Notes: generated by a model not told the origin, from the letters alone. A DNA stretch of 64,000 nucleotides from Anodontia alba (GCA_964016985.1 OZ024831.1:21128195-21192194), one strand, 5' to 3'. Positions 45,644-57,751 are shown, counted from the stretch's first letter. A program made the numbers and translations.

Positions 45644-46624
45644 TTTGACAAAAATACAATACACGTGCTGTCGTTGTTTTGTTGGAAATTCACTGGTTCC
45701 TGGCTCAACATACATGGAGTTGGACTAAAAGATGGAGCGAAGGTGAAAGTTTTTAGAAAAACGTTCGAAAATAGCAACACCCTGGGGTTCCGAGACGTTT
45801 CGCCTCCAAACAACTTCCTTCCCTAGTCGTTTCCCTGGTCTTTTTACCCCCGTAGACGTTTCGCCCCATATACCAATTATAGACCTATCAGTTTAACTTC
45901 AGTACCCAAATTGCTTGAAGAGCTGATAAGGGACGAAATTGTTAAACATATGGAGGACAACGATTTATTTTCAAAATTACAACATGGATGTATCAAACGA
46001 AGATCCTGTACCACACAATTATTAGGATTAATTGAAGACTAAACGGAGGCCCTGGACTCAAACGAAGATGTAGTTATAATCTATTTAGATTTCAAGAAAG
46101 CCTTTGACAAAGTGTCAGACAAATTTGAAAAAAGCTTTGGGGATATGGAATTCAAGGGCCAGTACACAATTGGATTAGGGAATTTTTGACAGGAAGAACA
46201 CAAAAAGTAGTCATTAATGGTAAACACTCAAAATCAGCTAGGGTCACCAGTGGGATACCTCAAGGGAGTGTATTGGGAACAACACTTTTTTTTTTTTTTT
46301 TTTATTAACGACTTACCAGATGTTGCAGCTTGTATGAAATTATTCGCAGATGATGCAAAAAATTTTTGGACGAGTAAACTCCATTAGACAGGCAGAAATT
46401 ATTCAAAAAAAGTTTAAGTGCTGCTGAAATTTGGGCAAAACTCTGGAAAATGGGATACCACTTGAAAAAATGTAAACATCTTCAGGAATTCATGATATAA
46501 ATTATGATTATAGAATGGAAGCAGATCAGGTGCACCAAATTGTGGATAAAGTTACATCCGAAAAAGTTTGGGAGTTATTATGGTCCCGTTATTATGGACA
46601 CTTCATTGAAATTTACAGAGCATA

Positions 46625-47245
46625 CGAGGGTCCTGCAAAAAGTTCTGTCACTAATAGGCTTCCTTGGTTTTATCCCAGGTATATTTTAAAATGCTTCACT
46701 GCACTTGAATGGTGTGTTGAATAGCTAACGATGCCCGTTCATTTCTTTCAAATTGCTTTCCAAATGACCGAGTTATTTCAAATTGAAATAGATGCAGTCA
46801 TATACACTGACCCATTTACTTGTTACAATAAGAAACGACCAAGCAAAGGATGGTCAGGAGTCCACCTTTTACATGACAACGCCTCCTCTCATAAGTGTGA
46901 GGTTGTTAAGTCTTTTTTGGCTTCTGAAAAGGTGAACGTTTTAAACCATCCACCTTATTCACCTGACCTGAGTCCCTGTGACTTCTTTTTATTTCCAAGG
47001 CTTAAGAAAATGCTTTCTAAATACGTATACGTCTAGAAGTTCTCTTGGCAGCGCTATTTATCAGTGTCTCCAACAGATACCAAAAGAAGACTATTTATCT
47101 GCTTTTTGCGACTGGGTAAAAAGGTTACAAAAATGTGTTTCAGTAAAGGGGGAATATTTTGAAGGTTTGTAATAAAAATATGTTTGATAAAACGTAGCAC
47201 TGAAGTAATTCGAACCCAGTGACAAAACTTTTTGCAGGACCCTCG
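46625..47245 (+). mobile_element. Half-length mariner nested in the LINE
   Basis: TA at 46623-46624 and 47246-47247. TIRs CGAGGGTCCTGCAAAAAGTT and the inverse. Only 621 bp: the N-terminal half of the transposase is deleted. Removing it and one TA restores LINE reading across EH-INNK, proving the insertion order. Different mariner family from 9950-11226. Confidence 0.93.
46731..47172 (+). pseudogene. mariner transposase C-terminal pseudogene
   Basis: HLLHDNASSHKCEVVKSF (second Asp) ... HPPYSPDLSPCDFFLFPRLK (third Asp 34 residues later, DD34D), a frameshift near 47030, then DYLSAFCDWVKRLQKCVSVK GEYFEGL and TAA. The first catalytic block and DNA-binding domain are missing. Confidence 0.9.
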
Positions 47246-47639
47246 TATAAACAACAAAGTAAATAAGGCCAACAGAAATGTAGGATTCACATACATGGAT
47301 ACAGACATGCTTTTCAACCCGTATAAGTCTACTGTAAGACCTCACCTCGAATATGCCACAACAGTATGGTCACCCATCTACAAAAAGGACAAAATTACAA
47401 TTGAAAATGTTCAACGCCGTGCAACGAGATTGGTAAAAAGTATACAGCATTTGACTTATCCGGAAAGGTTAAGATTATTAGGGCTCACACCCCTAGAATA
47501 CAGTGGAGAAAGAGCGGACATGATACAAGTATACAAGATATTGCATGGCATAGATAAAGTGGATAAAGACAAGTTTTTTACAATGAGTACACTGAATGGC
47601 TTTGACCTTTGGTATTCACAAACAAGCTTGTAGTACCTA

Positions 47640-47890
47640 CATGGTTCAATGCAGTCGGCCAAGCGGTTGCGGGGAAGAAGAATTTTTTAAAAAGTTTTTA
47701 CCATATTTGGGCATGGCAGCCATCTTGGTCATGTGACCTGGACCATTCAAACAAACTTTTGTTCTTCTTTTGTCAGGAGGCTGCATATGAAATTTATTTT
47801 AAATTTGCACAGCCATTTAAGATAAAAGTCCTTTGAAGTGTTGATAGGCATGCAATCCTAGTGACCTGGGGCCACCAATGTCACAGAATG
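47640..47890 (+). repeat. Interspersed repeat L, copy 1
   Basis: GTTTTTACCATATTTGGGCA, CTTGGTCATGTGACCTG, CCATTCAAACAAACTTTTGT, GGCTGCATATGAAATTTA, CAATCCTAGTGACCTGGGG. A diverged copy with the same order lies at 49540-49870. Confidence 0.75.
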
Positions 47891-48054
47891 AGCTTGACCT
47901 TTGGTGTTCATAGACATTCATGTAGTGCCTACTGTTATGTCATAGACTACAATAATTTTTGAAAAAATCCATTGTTTTACCATTTTCCTATTCGAAAGTC
48001 TAAGGGATCAACTTTGACGTCGTAAAATAGGTCACGGTCAAACTTCCCAGCAAA

Positions 48055-48173
<119 letters not shown>

Positions 48174-48261
48174 ACGACCGAGCACCCCTACCTTCGATTA
48201 TCTGCCTTGGCAGATTGCGCATAGCTTCTAAGTATACATTCAATCTCTGACAACTGCGTCA

Positions 48262-48345
48262 GGGAGTCGACTCTTTGGCTCAGTGGTTAGAGCATTGGAT
48301 TTTTAACCGGGAGGACCGGGTTCGGGAAAGACGGAATATTTTTTC
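48262..48345 (+). mobile_element. tRNA-like fragment (Lys-type loop)
   Basis: CTTTGGCTCAGTGGTTAGAGC (A-box region), anticodon-like loop TTTTTAA, then GACCGGGTTCGGG where the B box has lost its 3' half. Probably a tRNA-derived SINE head; not a functional tRNA. Confidence 0.45.
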
Positions 48346-48385
48346 AGCTATGCTTCATTCCTTTGTTACGGCTATCATGTCGTAA

Positions 48386-48930
<545 letters not shown>

Positions 48931-49539
48931 TTTAAACAAAATATAAAAAATAGTAAATTTCCTGACATAAATGCAAACAATAATGATAATAATAAAATAA
49001 AAATAATAGTTTGTTCATTACAAAATGGAAGTATCTCTTAAATTATCTTGACTATTTTCCCGACATGGACGTCGATTCATGGTGATATTTTTATTTTAAC
49101 TCGTATGCCCCTATTACTTTTAAAATTGAGGAATATATAAATACGCATGTGGCCACGATTTCCTACTATTGAAAAGGACACCTATATCGTTAAGGCTTCT
49201 TTGATTCTACGCATTGTGCAATAACTTGCACATGTACGTAGGTCTCTCCCTGTTGGGACATTACCAGTCCATCAAATGGGCTGGGACTGGGGAAATGTAA
49301 TCATTTGTATAAAAATGTATAAAAGTTTTTTGTTGTTTTTTCTTTCAGGCAGATAAATGTGGGTTGATTTTTCCCATACTGTACCAATGTAATTCCCATG
49401 TGGCTTTGCCCATGTTGGTCCAACATGCAACCGTGTTGCAAATCCCTCATGAGCCTCTTATGGGTTGCCCATATAGGACCTATATAAATACCTATTTGAG
49501 GCCCATGTGGGTCCTATATTTTTTGCTTGCTGGGTTGGT
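48931..49539. other. Intergenic, nothing recognised
   Basis: AT-rich with a short CCCATGTGG/CCCATATAGG segment near 49395-49515; no gene. Confidence 0.4.
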
Positions 49540-49870
49540 AGTCACCTGATGCTACATACTAAGTTTCAAGGCAATCGTCCCTGCAGTGCTGGAGAAGAAG
49601 ATTTTCTTTTATGTTTTTACCATATTTTGGTATTGCGACCAGGTTGGTCATGTGATCTGAACCATTTGAACAAACTTTTGTTCACCCATTGCCGCGGGGT
49701 TGTGGGGTGGGGGGTGGGGGTGGAGGGAGGAGCTGCATATGAAATTTAATTTAAATCAGCCCAGTGGTTGAAGATAATAAGTGCTTTGAAATGTTGATGG
49801 ACCTGCAATCCTAGTGACCTGGGGTCAAGGTCCGTGAATGAAGTTGACCTTTGGTATTCAATAGATATTC
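49540..49870 (+). repeat. Interspersed repeat L, copy 2
   Basis: Same order of blocks as 47640-47890 with a G-rich insertion (GGTGGGGGGTGGGGGTGGAG) at about 49695-49735. Confidence 0.75.
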
Positions 49871-50159
49871 ATGAAATCTAATTGAATTTAGACCAGCGGT
49901 TTCAGAGAAGTTGTTTGAAAATGGTGGACGCTTTCAAGATATTAGGAAAAAGGAGTGCCCACAAGGCTCATCTGTACTTGGAAGATGGCTAAAATAAGAC
50001 TGACATGTTTTAGATAAGTTGACAATTAGTCCGTTATCGGTCGGTTTTACAAAACTGATGATTGATGATCAGTTGGTTTTACCTGACTGATGACTGATGA
50101 TGTCAGTTTTGCATAATCAATTATGGACAATGAAATTCTTGTTGATTCCTAACATTACA

Positions 50160-50500
50160 TGAAAGGCAGATAATTTAAGGAATGAAAGGACGAGAGTAGT
50201 GGTCCTTGTCCTCCATGTGCTACCTTCAGAGTTTTACATATCTAAACTTTCATCAAGATATTCACTATATATACATTAAAGGAACTACAGTTCAAATAAC
50301 ACTATTCTGATCATCAAGGACAGATAAGAATCAAATGGCAAGAGTAGTGGTCATTGGCCACAATATGCTACCTTTAGTGTTCTATATCTGTGAAGCTTCA
50401 TCCGTTTATGCCATATAATTAAGGAACTACATGCCAAAACTCAAGCCCAGTTAACTCAAGAAATAAAATGGCCAGAGTAGTGGTCATTGGCAACAATATA
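50160..50500 (+). repeat. Degenerate ~130-bp tandem repeats
   Basis: Three units with GGCCAGAGTAGTGGTCATTGGC, AATATGCTACCTTTAGTGTT and TCTGTGAAGCTTCATC-like blocks. Non-coding. Confidence 0.65.
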
Positions 50501-50918
50501 TATAATCATAACAGGTTTGAAGTAAGCGGGAGCGTCCTATGTTGCCTTTATCAAATAAAAATTGGAAATCGTAAACATTTCCGTAAAAAAAAAGAAATAC
50601 GATTTCACCCGAAATCAAGACATTTACTAAGATGACATATGAGGTGGGTTTTAAAACCACTTTTTAACGATATACTTATCTAAGGTAAAACTCCGTCCTC
50701 AAGTACTTAAGGATACCTCAGCTTCAGGCACGATTGTAATCTTGGACCACGGTTCTCTAACTGTGTTTGTTCTTACATTTTTATCCCATTTATACCAAGT
50801 GGACTCTTCTACCTTACTTCTTTGGACCAGTCAGTTTCCAACAGAAAGGTGTCTGGTTGATTTTTTATCTTTACCATGTTTTATAGTATACCATGTTGTA
50901 TGTAATGCAAACACTGTA

Positions 50919-50975
50919 GACCCTGATCAGACGCCGCGTTCTGCCGCGTCTGATCTGGGTCTGCACTATTTGCCA
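50919..50975. repeat. Family J hairpin
   Basis: CACTGTAGACCCTGATCAGACG-CCGCGTTCTGCCG-CGTCTGATCTGGGTCTGCACT. Confidence 0.75.
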
Positions 50976-51283
50976 GTGTGTTCCTTTTATGGGACGCTAT
51001 GAATAAATGGATTAAAACGTTTTCAGTTTGAGAATATTTCGCAAGAACTAAACGAAGAATCTTCAAGAGTAAACCGGACTAATTTTTAAAATTCATTTAA
51101 TCAAATCTAGTCTGTTATATCTGTTTTTTTTTTTTTTTTTTGATTTATTGTATTTCAAAGGACTCCCACCTCGGAATATTTTATTATCGCAGCAGCTGTC
51201 GTTCTGATGAGGTCGTGAAATGTTTTCCCTTACTTTGATACACTGCTGTCTAGTCGTTTTAGATACTGGGCTCCTATATTATA

Positions 51284-51642
51284 CAGTATAACCTCAATGG
51301 CTCGAACTCGGATGGGTCGTTTACCGTGGATGATTCGAACTCTTTTTTCAGTCCCTACAAAATCCTTCCAATAGCTCAAGAAAACAAATATTTAGGGATT
51401 TTTTTCTTATTTTATCATGGAATTGTATGTTGTGCGTACTCATTAGAATCGCCTCATCGAGGCGATTCTAATGAGTACACTCAACATACCATCATTGTGT
51501 AGAAAATCGAAAAGATTTCCCTAAATTATTGCTATTTGCTTTCTGAACTGGTGCCATGATTAACCCTCAGTGGCTCGAACTACCCATGTCTTGAACGAAT
51601 TTCCATGGTTCCAAAGATGTTCGAGCCATTGAGGTTCGACTG
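51284..51642. mobile_element. Family A MITE, copy 2
   Basis: TA flanks; CAGTATAACCTCAATGGCTC left, inverse of CAGTCGAACCTCAATGGCTC right. Core GTATGTTGTGCGTACTCATT-AGAATCGCCTCATCGAGGCG-complement. 359 bp, the best-preserved copy. Confidence 0.92.
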
Positions 51643-52070
51643 TATGTGAAAATAGAGTTTCGCTAAAAGCTGCTAGGGGCGGGAGAACTGTTGCATTGTT
51701 TTCAATATTCCCCATGAAAAGAGTCATTCCAACCGAGTCTGCTGTGCTCTGGTTTTGGTTTGTGCTGAAATTCCAAAGAATCCCTTCTTCGGAATATTTT
51801 AAATATGTTCTTATTTTTAAATATGTTCTTATTACATCTAAAGTTTGGCGGCGGTTTCTAAGAAAAGGAAATGATCAGGTCAAAGAAACTTGTAACACAT
51901 CTAGAGGGATGGAGATTGGGACGTGACAGCATTTAGTTGCCTACTGTTTGTTCATGGATCAGGTTCACTTTGTGCAGTTTTACGCTAATTTTAGTGTTTG
52001 CTCATTTCTGGGGAGCCACAACGACAATGCAACTTTGTACACACTTTGTGACTATAGGGGGGTGTACCAA
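51643..52070. other. Intergenic, nothing recognised
   Basis: No exon, RNA gene or defined repeat. Confidence 0.4.
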
Positions 52071-52071
52071 G

Positions 52072-52211
52072 TAAATTAGTGAACTCAGAAACTGAGAAAA
52101 TCAGATGCACATCAAATTCTCAACATCAAAGGAAAAGACAAGTAAATTAGTGAACTCAGAAACTGATAAAATCAGATGCACATCAAATTCTCAACATCAA
52201 AGGAAAAGACA
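52072..52211 (+). repeat. 70-bp tandem duplication
   Basis: AGTAAATTAGTGAACTCAGA ... CTCAACATCAAAGGAAAAGAC occurs twice in tandem with a single difference (GAGAAA/GATAAA), so it is recent. Confidence 0.95.
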
Positions 52212-52261
52212 GACATATACAATATAGCCATAATAGCCGCAAAAAGAGGAGTTGGCAAGCA

Positions 52262-52376
52262 CCCAGCTAGCATTCTTCATAAATCCATGCGGGCCGTTAT
52301 CGGCCCGTCCGCTACCCTGACGTGCCGATGACGGCCCGCTATAGATTTATAAAGAATGCTTACTGGGCAGTGTTGG
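52262..52376. mobile_element. Foldback element with GGGCCGTTATCGGC arms
   Basis: CCAGCTAGCATTCTTCATAA and GCGGGCCGTTATCGGC on the left; inverse GCCGATGACGGCCCGC and TTATAAAGAATGCTTACTGGG on the right. 115 bp, no coding sequence. Confidence 0.75.
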
Positions 52377-53220
52377 GAGTCTTTTCCCAAAATGGTCGCA
52401 ACTCTGTTAACCAAACACAACTGAATATATCGTCAATTTACATAACTGTTAAAAGCAAAACGTTTGTAAACGAAACACTACAGATCATTCATAAATGGAT
52501 GAATTAGCCGATTTCGAATATTTTTAAAACAGAATATTGCTCAAGATGATGTTAAGAGGCGCGAGCGGCATTGCATATTACACTGTGATTTATGAACAGA
52601 CCTGATACAACCAAGTCTGCTATTTTCGTTTGCATAATTAATATTCCTTTCAAAAATCCATTTTCTAAGAGTTTTCATAGTACAGCAAAAATAAGTCACG
52701 GGTAATATGTGCATACTGTAGTGGGCTCCAGCAGCAAGTGTCTATCGATTCATCAAACTTGCTGTCGTACTTGAGCTTAACACGCCATGCCTATATAGCT
52801 AATGGCTAAATTCAGTGATTTATTCTGCAGCAAATCCTTGGGTGGAAGCGCGCGACGCTATCTGGCGCCGTTCTGACGCCATTTTGACACTTTGGTGACG
52901 TAAGTTCTCGTTTCCACGGTGTTAGACGGTGTAACGTCGTTTTTCTCGCATAAAAACGACGTAAGAAATGCATGTAAACATCAGCGTTACAGTCAGAACT
53001 GTTGGCGGGATTTCTTTATTCGATGGCGGAAAGTTGGAAGAGTCTGAAGGCTACAATTACTTTTTCATCGTTTTCTATGTGTTAGAATCGAAATAAATCC
53101 GCTCTTGTGCGTGATTTGTTGAGTAATAAATCACAGTTTATCGGTCAGTTGTAAGAAGATAAATCCCACGCGCTCCGCGCTCGTGATTTGATCCACTTTA
53201 CAAATGATCTCCAAACAGTC
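52377..53220. other. Intergenic, nothing recognised
   Basis: Relatively CpG-containing stretch around 52840-53220 (GCGCGACGCTATCTGGCGCC, ACGCGCTCCGCGCTCG). No exon or element boundary supported. Confidence 0.4.
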
Positions 53221-53223
53221 ATT

Positions 53224-53497
53224 ACGAAAACACACCTATTCAAATTCTGAAAATTTCAGCACCAAAAAATGAAGATTTTCAAATAAAAAATTCTGATATT
53301 TTTCATATTTCTCCTCAAAACATAGATTGTGGGTACTCGTTAGAACCGCCTCGTCGAGGCGGTTCTAACGAGTACCAACAATCTATGTTTTAAGCAGAAA
53401 TAAGAAAAATAATATATACCCCTGTAAACCCCAGTTTTACTATATAAAAATGGGGTTTGAGGGGGTCAAAATTATATAGGTATGTTTTCGTGATGGA
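53224..53497. mobile_element. Family I MITE, copy 2
   Basis: CATTACGAAAACACACCTAT left, inverse of CATCACGAAAACATACCTAT right. Perfect core ACATAGATTGTGGGTACTCG-TTAGAACCGCCTCGTCGAGGCGG-complement; AAACCCCATTTTTATAT / ACCCCAGTTTTAC inner arms. Confidence 0.92.
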
Positions 53498-53740
53498 TTT
53501 ATTACTCAACAAATCATTGCTAGAGCTGATCTATTTCTTAAACTAAACATGACAACATATAAAACGACATTAACTGGACTAAATGTGTCAAGGCACAATG
53601 TATCTTCCATTATCAGTTCCATTCCTCGAGGTGCAACTGTGTACTAAGTTCAGGCAATCTGGCTCAAATAATTTCTGAAAATTCAGGTAAATCTTATAAC
53701 ACAAAATCATTGATCCATGAATGAACAGACCATGATTTAA

Positions 53741-53895
53741 CGCTTAGGATGCTGGGTAAAAATTTTCAGCAAATGATATATTGAAATACTTTTATGTGTC
53801 GAAGGAAACAAGTTTTGACATTTCATGCAAATTGTTTCCAATGGAGATTTGCAAGAAATGTCTAACCTTGTTTTCCTTGAAAAATCAATCATAGT
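53741..53895. mobile_element. Family G MITE, copy 3 (partial)
   Basis: TTAA at 53737-53740 then CGCTTAGGATGCTGGGTAAA; core TTGACATTTCATGCAAATTG with partial complement; right end lost. Confidence 0.65.
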
Positions 53896-53908
53896 TTGCT
53901 CCCCACTC

Positions 53909-54722
53909 AATCAAGTGGCTAGGCGGGAGCCGAATGAAAAATGCGATTCCCATTACGAAAACATGCCTATTCAAATATACTGAAAATTTTTCCACCAAAA
54001 AATGAAAATTTTCAGATAAAAATTCTGATATTTTTCATAATTCTGCTCAGAACATAGATTTGAGTACTCGTTAGAACCGCCTCGACGAGGCGGTTCTAAC
54101 GAGTACCCACAATCTATGTTTTCAGCAGAAATAAGAAAAATAATGAATACCCTTGTAAACCCCAGTTCTACTATATATAAAAGTGGGGTTTAAGGGGGTC
54201 AAAAATATATAGGCATGTTTTTGTGATGCTGACACTGGCATTCTACACCAGCAGGAAGCACAATGCGCAGTTAAGTGAGAAAATGTACCTTTTGCGATGT
54301 TCGCTGAGCGCACATGTCCAAAGGTTCCTTTTTGACGTGTTGTTCAATTATAACTTGCGAATATCTATCCAACACGTCCATAGATTCAAAACACTTTTGT
54401 TCTTAATTAGTTTTTTTTAACACCAACAAACACAAAACTAAACCTTAAACCGAGAGGCAACGTCAGAAGACGCCCCTTTTGAACGTGCGCCAAGTTAAGA
54501 TTCAGATTAGCATGTGCATTTGCGCAGTCTGATCAAAATCTGCGCGAATGCGTAAGCTGATTAGAGCCTTCGTTAGATGCGTATGCCAAAGGAACATTTT
54601 CTCACAATGTGATTCTTAATACATTGTGATTCATGCATGTACCTGGCGAGATGTTACAGGGTATTCTTTTATTAGTTTATCATGAACGTCCCTTGGCCCA
54701 TGACTACAATCATTCCTAAAAG
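53909..54722 (+). repeat. Direct duplication, unit 1 (contains a family I insertion)
   Basis: GTGGCTAGGCGGGAGCCGAA ... CTGACACTGGCATTCTACAC ... TTTTTGACGT, ACCGAGAGGCAACGTCAGAA, CAGTCTGATCAAAATCTGCG ... ACTACAATCATTCCT. Same order at 54910-55412, which lacks the family I element. Open frames inside are short and unrelated to known proteins. Confidence 0.88.
53953..54228. mobile_element. Family I MITE, copy 3 (filled site of a filled/empty pair)
   Basis: ATTACGAAAACATGCCTATTC left, inverse of ATCACAAAAACATGCCTAT right. Core GTTAGAACCGCCTCGACGAGGCGGTTCTAAC. The flanks join as GCGATTCCC / GCTGACACTGG; the paralogous site at 54945-54962 reads GCGATTCCCGGCTGACACTG. Confidence 0.92.
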
Positions 54723-54909
54723 TTAAGGTTGGCCTCAACTTGTGGAATTCCTCTGGCCAAAAGTAGGTTTCAGTGTCTCCTCAAAACTGAGAATAGACCT
54801 TTTTTGACCTTCAAAGTGTTGATTGTTAACAATGGGTAATGTGATAGCGCTGCACCGCTTGCTGCGAAGACAGAGATTCGGTCGCAGTAGTAAAGTTTTT
54901 CAGTGACAG

Positions 54910-55412
54910 TCAGGTGGCTAGGCGGGAGCCGAATGAAGAATGCGATTCCCGGCTGACACTGGCATTCTACACTAGCAGGCAGCAAAATGCGCCGTTAAGA
55001 GAGGAAAAGTACCTTTTGCGATGTTCGCTGGGCGCACATGTCCAAAGGTTCCTTTTTGACGTTGTGGTTCAATTTTAAATCGTAAATATCTATCCAACAC
55101 TTTCATAATGAGAGTCAAAACATTTTTGTTCGTAATTAGTTTTTTAACACCAACAAACACAAACGGAAACTTAGCCTTTAACCGAGAGGCAACGTCAGAA
55201 AACATACCTTCTTACACATGCGCCAAATTAAGATTCAGATTAGCTTGCGCATTTGCACAGTCTGATCAAAATCTGCGCAAGCTGATTTGAGTCTTCGTTA
55301 GACGCACATGCCAAAAGAACGTTTTCACACGATGTGATTCATAACACATTGTGGTACATGCATATACATGGTGAGATATTCCAGGGCATTCATGATTACA
55401 ATCGTTCCTCAA
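54910..55412 (+). repeat. Direct duplication, unit 2 (empty site)
   Basis: Uninterrupted copy of 53909-54722, leading straight into the 45-bp minisatellite. Confidence 0.88.
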
Positions 55413-55414
55413 GA

Positions 55415-56395
55415 TACAAGCATCTGGTTCACGGTTCATTATTCACGGTTCAGGATTCAGCGTATGGTTCAGTATTCAGGATATTATTTAAAATACGACC
55501 TGCAGCGTCTGGTTCATTATTCAGGGTATTATTCAAAATACGACCTGCAGCGTCTGGTTCAGGATTCAGGATATGATTCATAATACGACCTGCAGCGTAT
55601 GGTTCATTATTCAGGGTATTATTCAAAAGTGGCCAGGGTATTATTCAGCGTATGGTTCAGTATTCAGGGTATTATTCAAAATACGACCTGCAGTGTCTGG
55701 TTCAGGATTCAGCGTATTATTAAAAAATATCCAGGGTATTATTCAGCGTCTGGTTCATTATTCAGGGTATTATTCAAAATACGACCTGCAGCGTCTGGTT
55801 CAGGATTCAGGGTATTATTCAAAATACGACCTGCAGCGTCTGGTTCATTATTCAGGGTATTATTCAAAATACGACCTGCAGCGTCTGGTTCAGGATTCAG
55901 CGTATTATTAAAAAATATCCAGGGTATTATTCAGCGTCTGGTTCATTATTCAGGGTATTATTCAAAATATGACCTGCAGCGTCTGGTTCAGTATTCAGCG
56001 TATTATTCAAAATACGACCTGCAGCGTCTGGTTCATTATTCAGGGTATTATTCAAAATACGACCTGAATCATCTGCTTCAGGATTCAGGGTATTATTTAA
56101 AAATAGCCAGGGTGTTATTCAGCGTATGATTCAGTATTCAAGGTATTATTCAAAATACGACCTGCAGCGTCTGGTTCAGGATTCAGCGTATTATTCAAAA
56201 TACGACCTGCAGCGTCTGGTTCATTATTCAGGGTATTTTTCAAAATACGACCTGCCGCGTCTGGTTCATTATTCAGGGTATTATTCAAAATACGACCTGC
56301 AGCGTCTGGTTCAGGATTCAGCGTATTATTAAAAAATATCCAGGGTATTATTCAGCGTCTGGTTCATTATTCAGGGTATTAATCAAAAGTTACAG
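55415..56395 (+). repeat. 45-bp minisatellite array
   Basis: About 21 units of 45 bp, GTCTGGTTCATTATTCAGGG then TATTATTCAAAATACGACCT GCAGC, with GGATTCAGCG variants. Three places carry the longer variant TATTAAAAAATATCCAGGGT (about 55719, 55907, 56328). 45 is a multiple of three, so long frames appear (repeat of LVHYSGYYSKYDLQR). They shift frame at the long variants and have no flanking exon signals, so I treat the array as non-coding. Confidence 0.95.
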
Positions 56396-56525
56396 GGGAG
56401 TATGGAACATCAACAGAAAGTGTGCATTGAGCTGCCTGTCACATACAGACACCGATGTGATATGACTGAAATATTATTGAAATGTAAAGAAAAAATGAAA
56501 AAAAATGAAGACGAGGTACAAATAT

Positions 56526-56560
<35 letters not shown>
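56526..56560 (+). repeat. Poly(A) tract
   Basis: About 34 A residues followed by GAAAGAAAGAAA. Confidence 0.97.
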
Positions 56561-56562
<2 letters not shown>

Positions 56563-56823
56563 AAGAAAGAAACATTCCTTAAACATACAAATCTTTTAGC
56601 TCCTTCAATCATGAAAAAATAATACAGGTAACTCTTCTAATTAAAGGAGAAACCATGTCAAATTTGTTGGCTACTGATTAGTGAAACCCATACCCCAACC
56701 CACCCAAAATCCAAAACCACTAAATATTTAGCACAACAAGACCATGTTGATGTTTCTACAAACGATGCAGTAAATGTAGTGTAAATTCTGGTCAGACTCC
56801 GCGTTATGATCTTGGCCTAAACT

Positions 56824-57071
56824 GGGCCTAGTTATTCAAAGTTAACAACGTCGTTAGTTAACGATTCGTTAAAATTTACATCGGGTGATACGCAAATAAG
56901 CTGAAATTTTTTGCTGAAAAAATGTGAGTAGCTTTTGCAATGCAATGCAAAAGCTACTCATATTTTTTTAGCAAAAATTTCAGAATATTGTATATTGAAT
57001 CCGCTAAAACAGTTAACGAAATGACCCTTAACGAACTCGTTAAGCTAACGACGCTTTGAACAACTGGGCCC
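56824..57071. mobile_element. Family D foldback MITE, copy 5
   Basis: GGGCCTAGTTATTCAAAGTTAAC left, inverse GCTTTGAACAACTGGGCCC right; core TGAGTAGCTTTTGCAATGC..GCAAAAGCTACTCA. Upstream flank of ZPR1, so the family is not confined to that gene. Confidence 0.9.
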
Positions 57072-57464
57072 TGTTTGCTGTGATCGTCCTAGCCGAATAC
57101 GTAGAGTAAACACGAGATTTGGGTTAGTTTCTGCGCAGGCTGATTAGAGCCTCGCTGTCCGATTACGTAATTATTGAATATTGCAGAAAAAAATCAACAA
57201 ACGGAAAAGGGCCAAAGCATTTTCCTTTATTCGGAGTTCAGCTTGATTCAATAAGCTTATAGGCCTAATATATATGGACCTCGAAGGCCCAGACCAGAAT
57301 GCGTATTGGCATAGGCTGATCAAGGCCCTTGATGTTCGCTTACGGAATCACTGAATAACGCAGAAAACACCAACAAACTGAAAAGCGCCCATTTTCTTTA
57401 TTTGGGACACCAGCTTGATACAGATATGATACATATGGACCACGAAGACCCAGACCAGACCCAG

Positions 57465-57715
57465 GGTTATAAAACTTTTTTCATGCTCAACTCAGCTGAG
57501 CATGAAGCATGACTCAGCTGAGCATGAATTTTTTGCTGCTAATAAATATGAAAATGTTAACGATAGTTAGCATTTTCTTATTTATTAGCAGAGAAATTTT
57601 CATGCTCAGCTGTTTAACAAGAAAGAGTTTGCAATTGTTAGTAATTTGAGATTTATAAGCAGGACAAATTTCATGCTTAGGTGAGTTGAGCATGAAAAAA
57701 GTTTTATAACCTCGG
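57465..57715. mobile_element. Foldback element with GGTTATAAAACTTTTTTCATG ends
   Basis: GGTTATAAAACTTTTTTCAT GCTCAACTCA left and inverse TGAGTTGAGCATGAAAAAAG right; internal repeats of CTCAGCTGAGCATGAA. About 250 bp, inserted in the tandem repeats. Confidence 0.88.
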
Positions 57716-57751
57716 GGCCAGAATGCGTGTCGGCAGAGGCTGATTTAGGCC

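Larger units (their letters stand above)
45874..47637 (+). pseudogene. Non-LTR retrotransposon (jockey/CR1-type) RT, decayed and interrupted
   Basis: Frames broken by stops and indels, but blocks are clear: NYRPISLTSVPKLLEELIRD, GCIKRRSCTTQL, VVIIYLDFKKAFDKV (RT motif A), SGIPQGSVLGT-like motif B, LFADDAKNF (motif C with the catalytic Asp pair), EKVWELL..TSLKFTEH, then after a mariner insertion INNKVNKANRNVGF, STVRPHLEYATTVWSP, ENVQRRATRLVK and ADMIQVYKILHGI. A poly(T) run of about 20 nt disrupts the frame at about 46288-46307. No endonuclease domain seen upstream. Lies just outside ZPR1, in opposite orientation. Confidence 0.9.

Noticed and set aside
45644..45715. Alternative ZPR1 start 24 codons upstream
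   Set aside because: In frame and preceded by a stop, so possible, but the added residues have no family support; kept as an alternative only.
55334..56332. Long frames rich in YSGYYSKYDL
   Set aside because: Product of the 45-bp period; overlapping frames are equally open and variant units shift frame.
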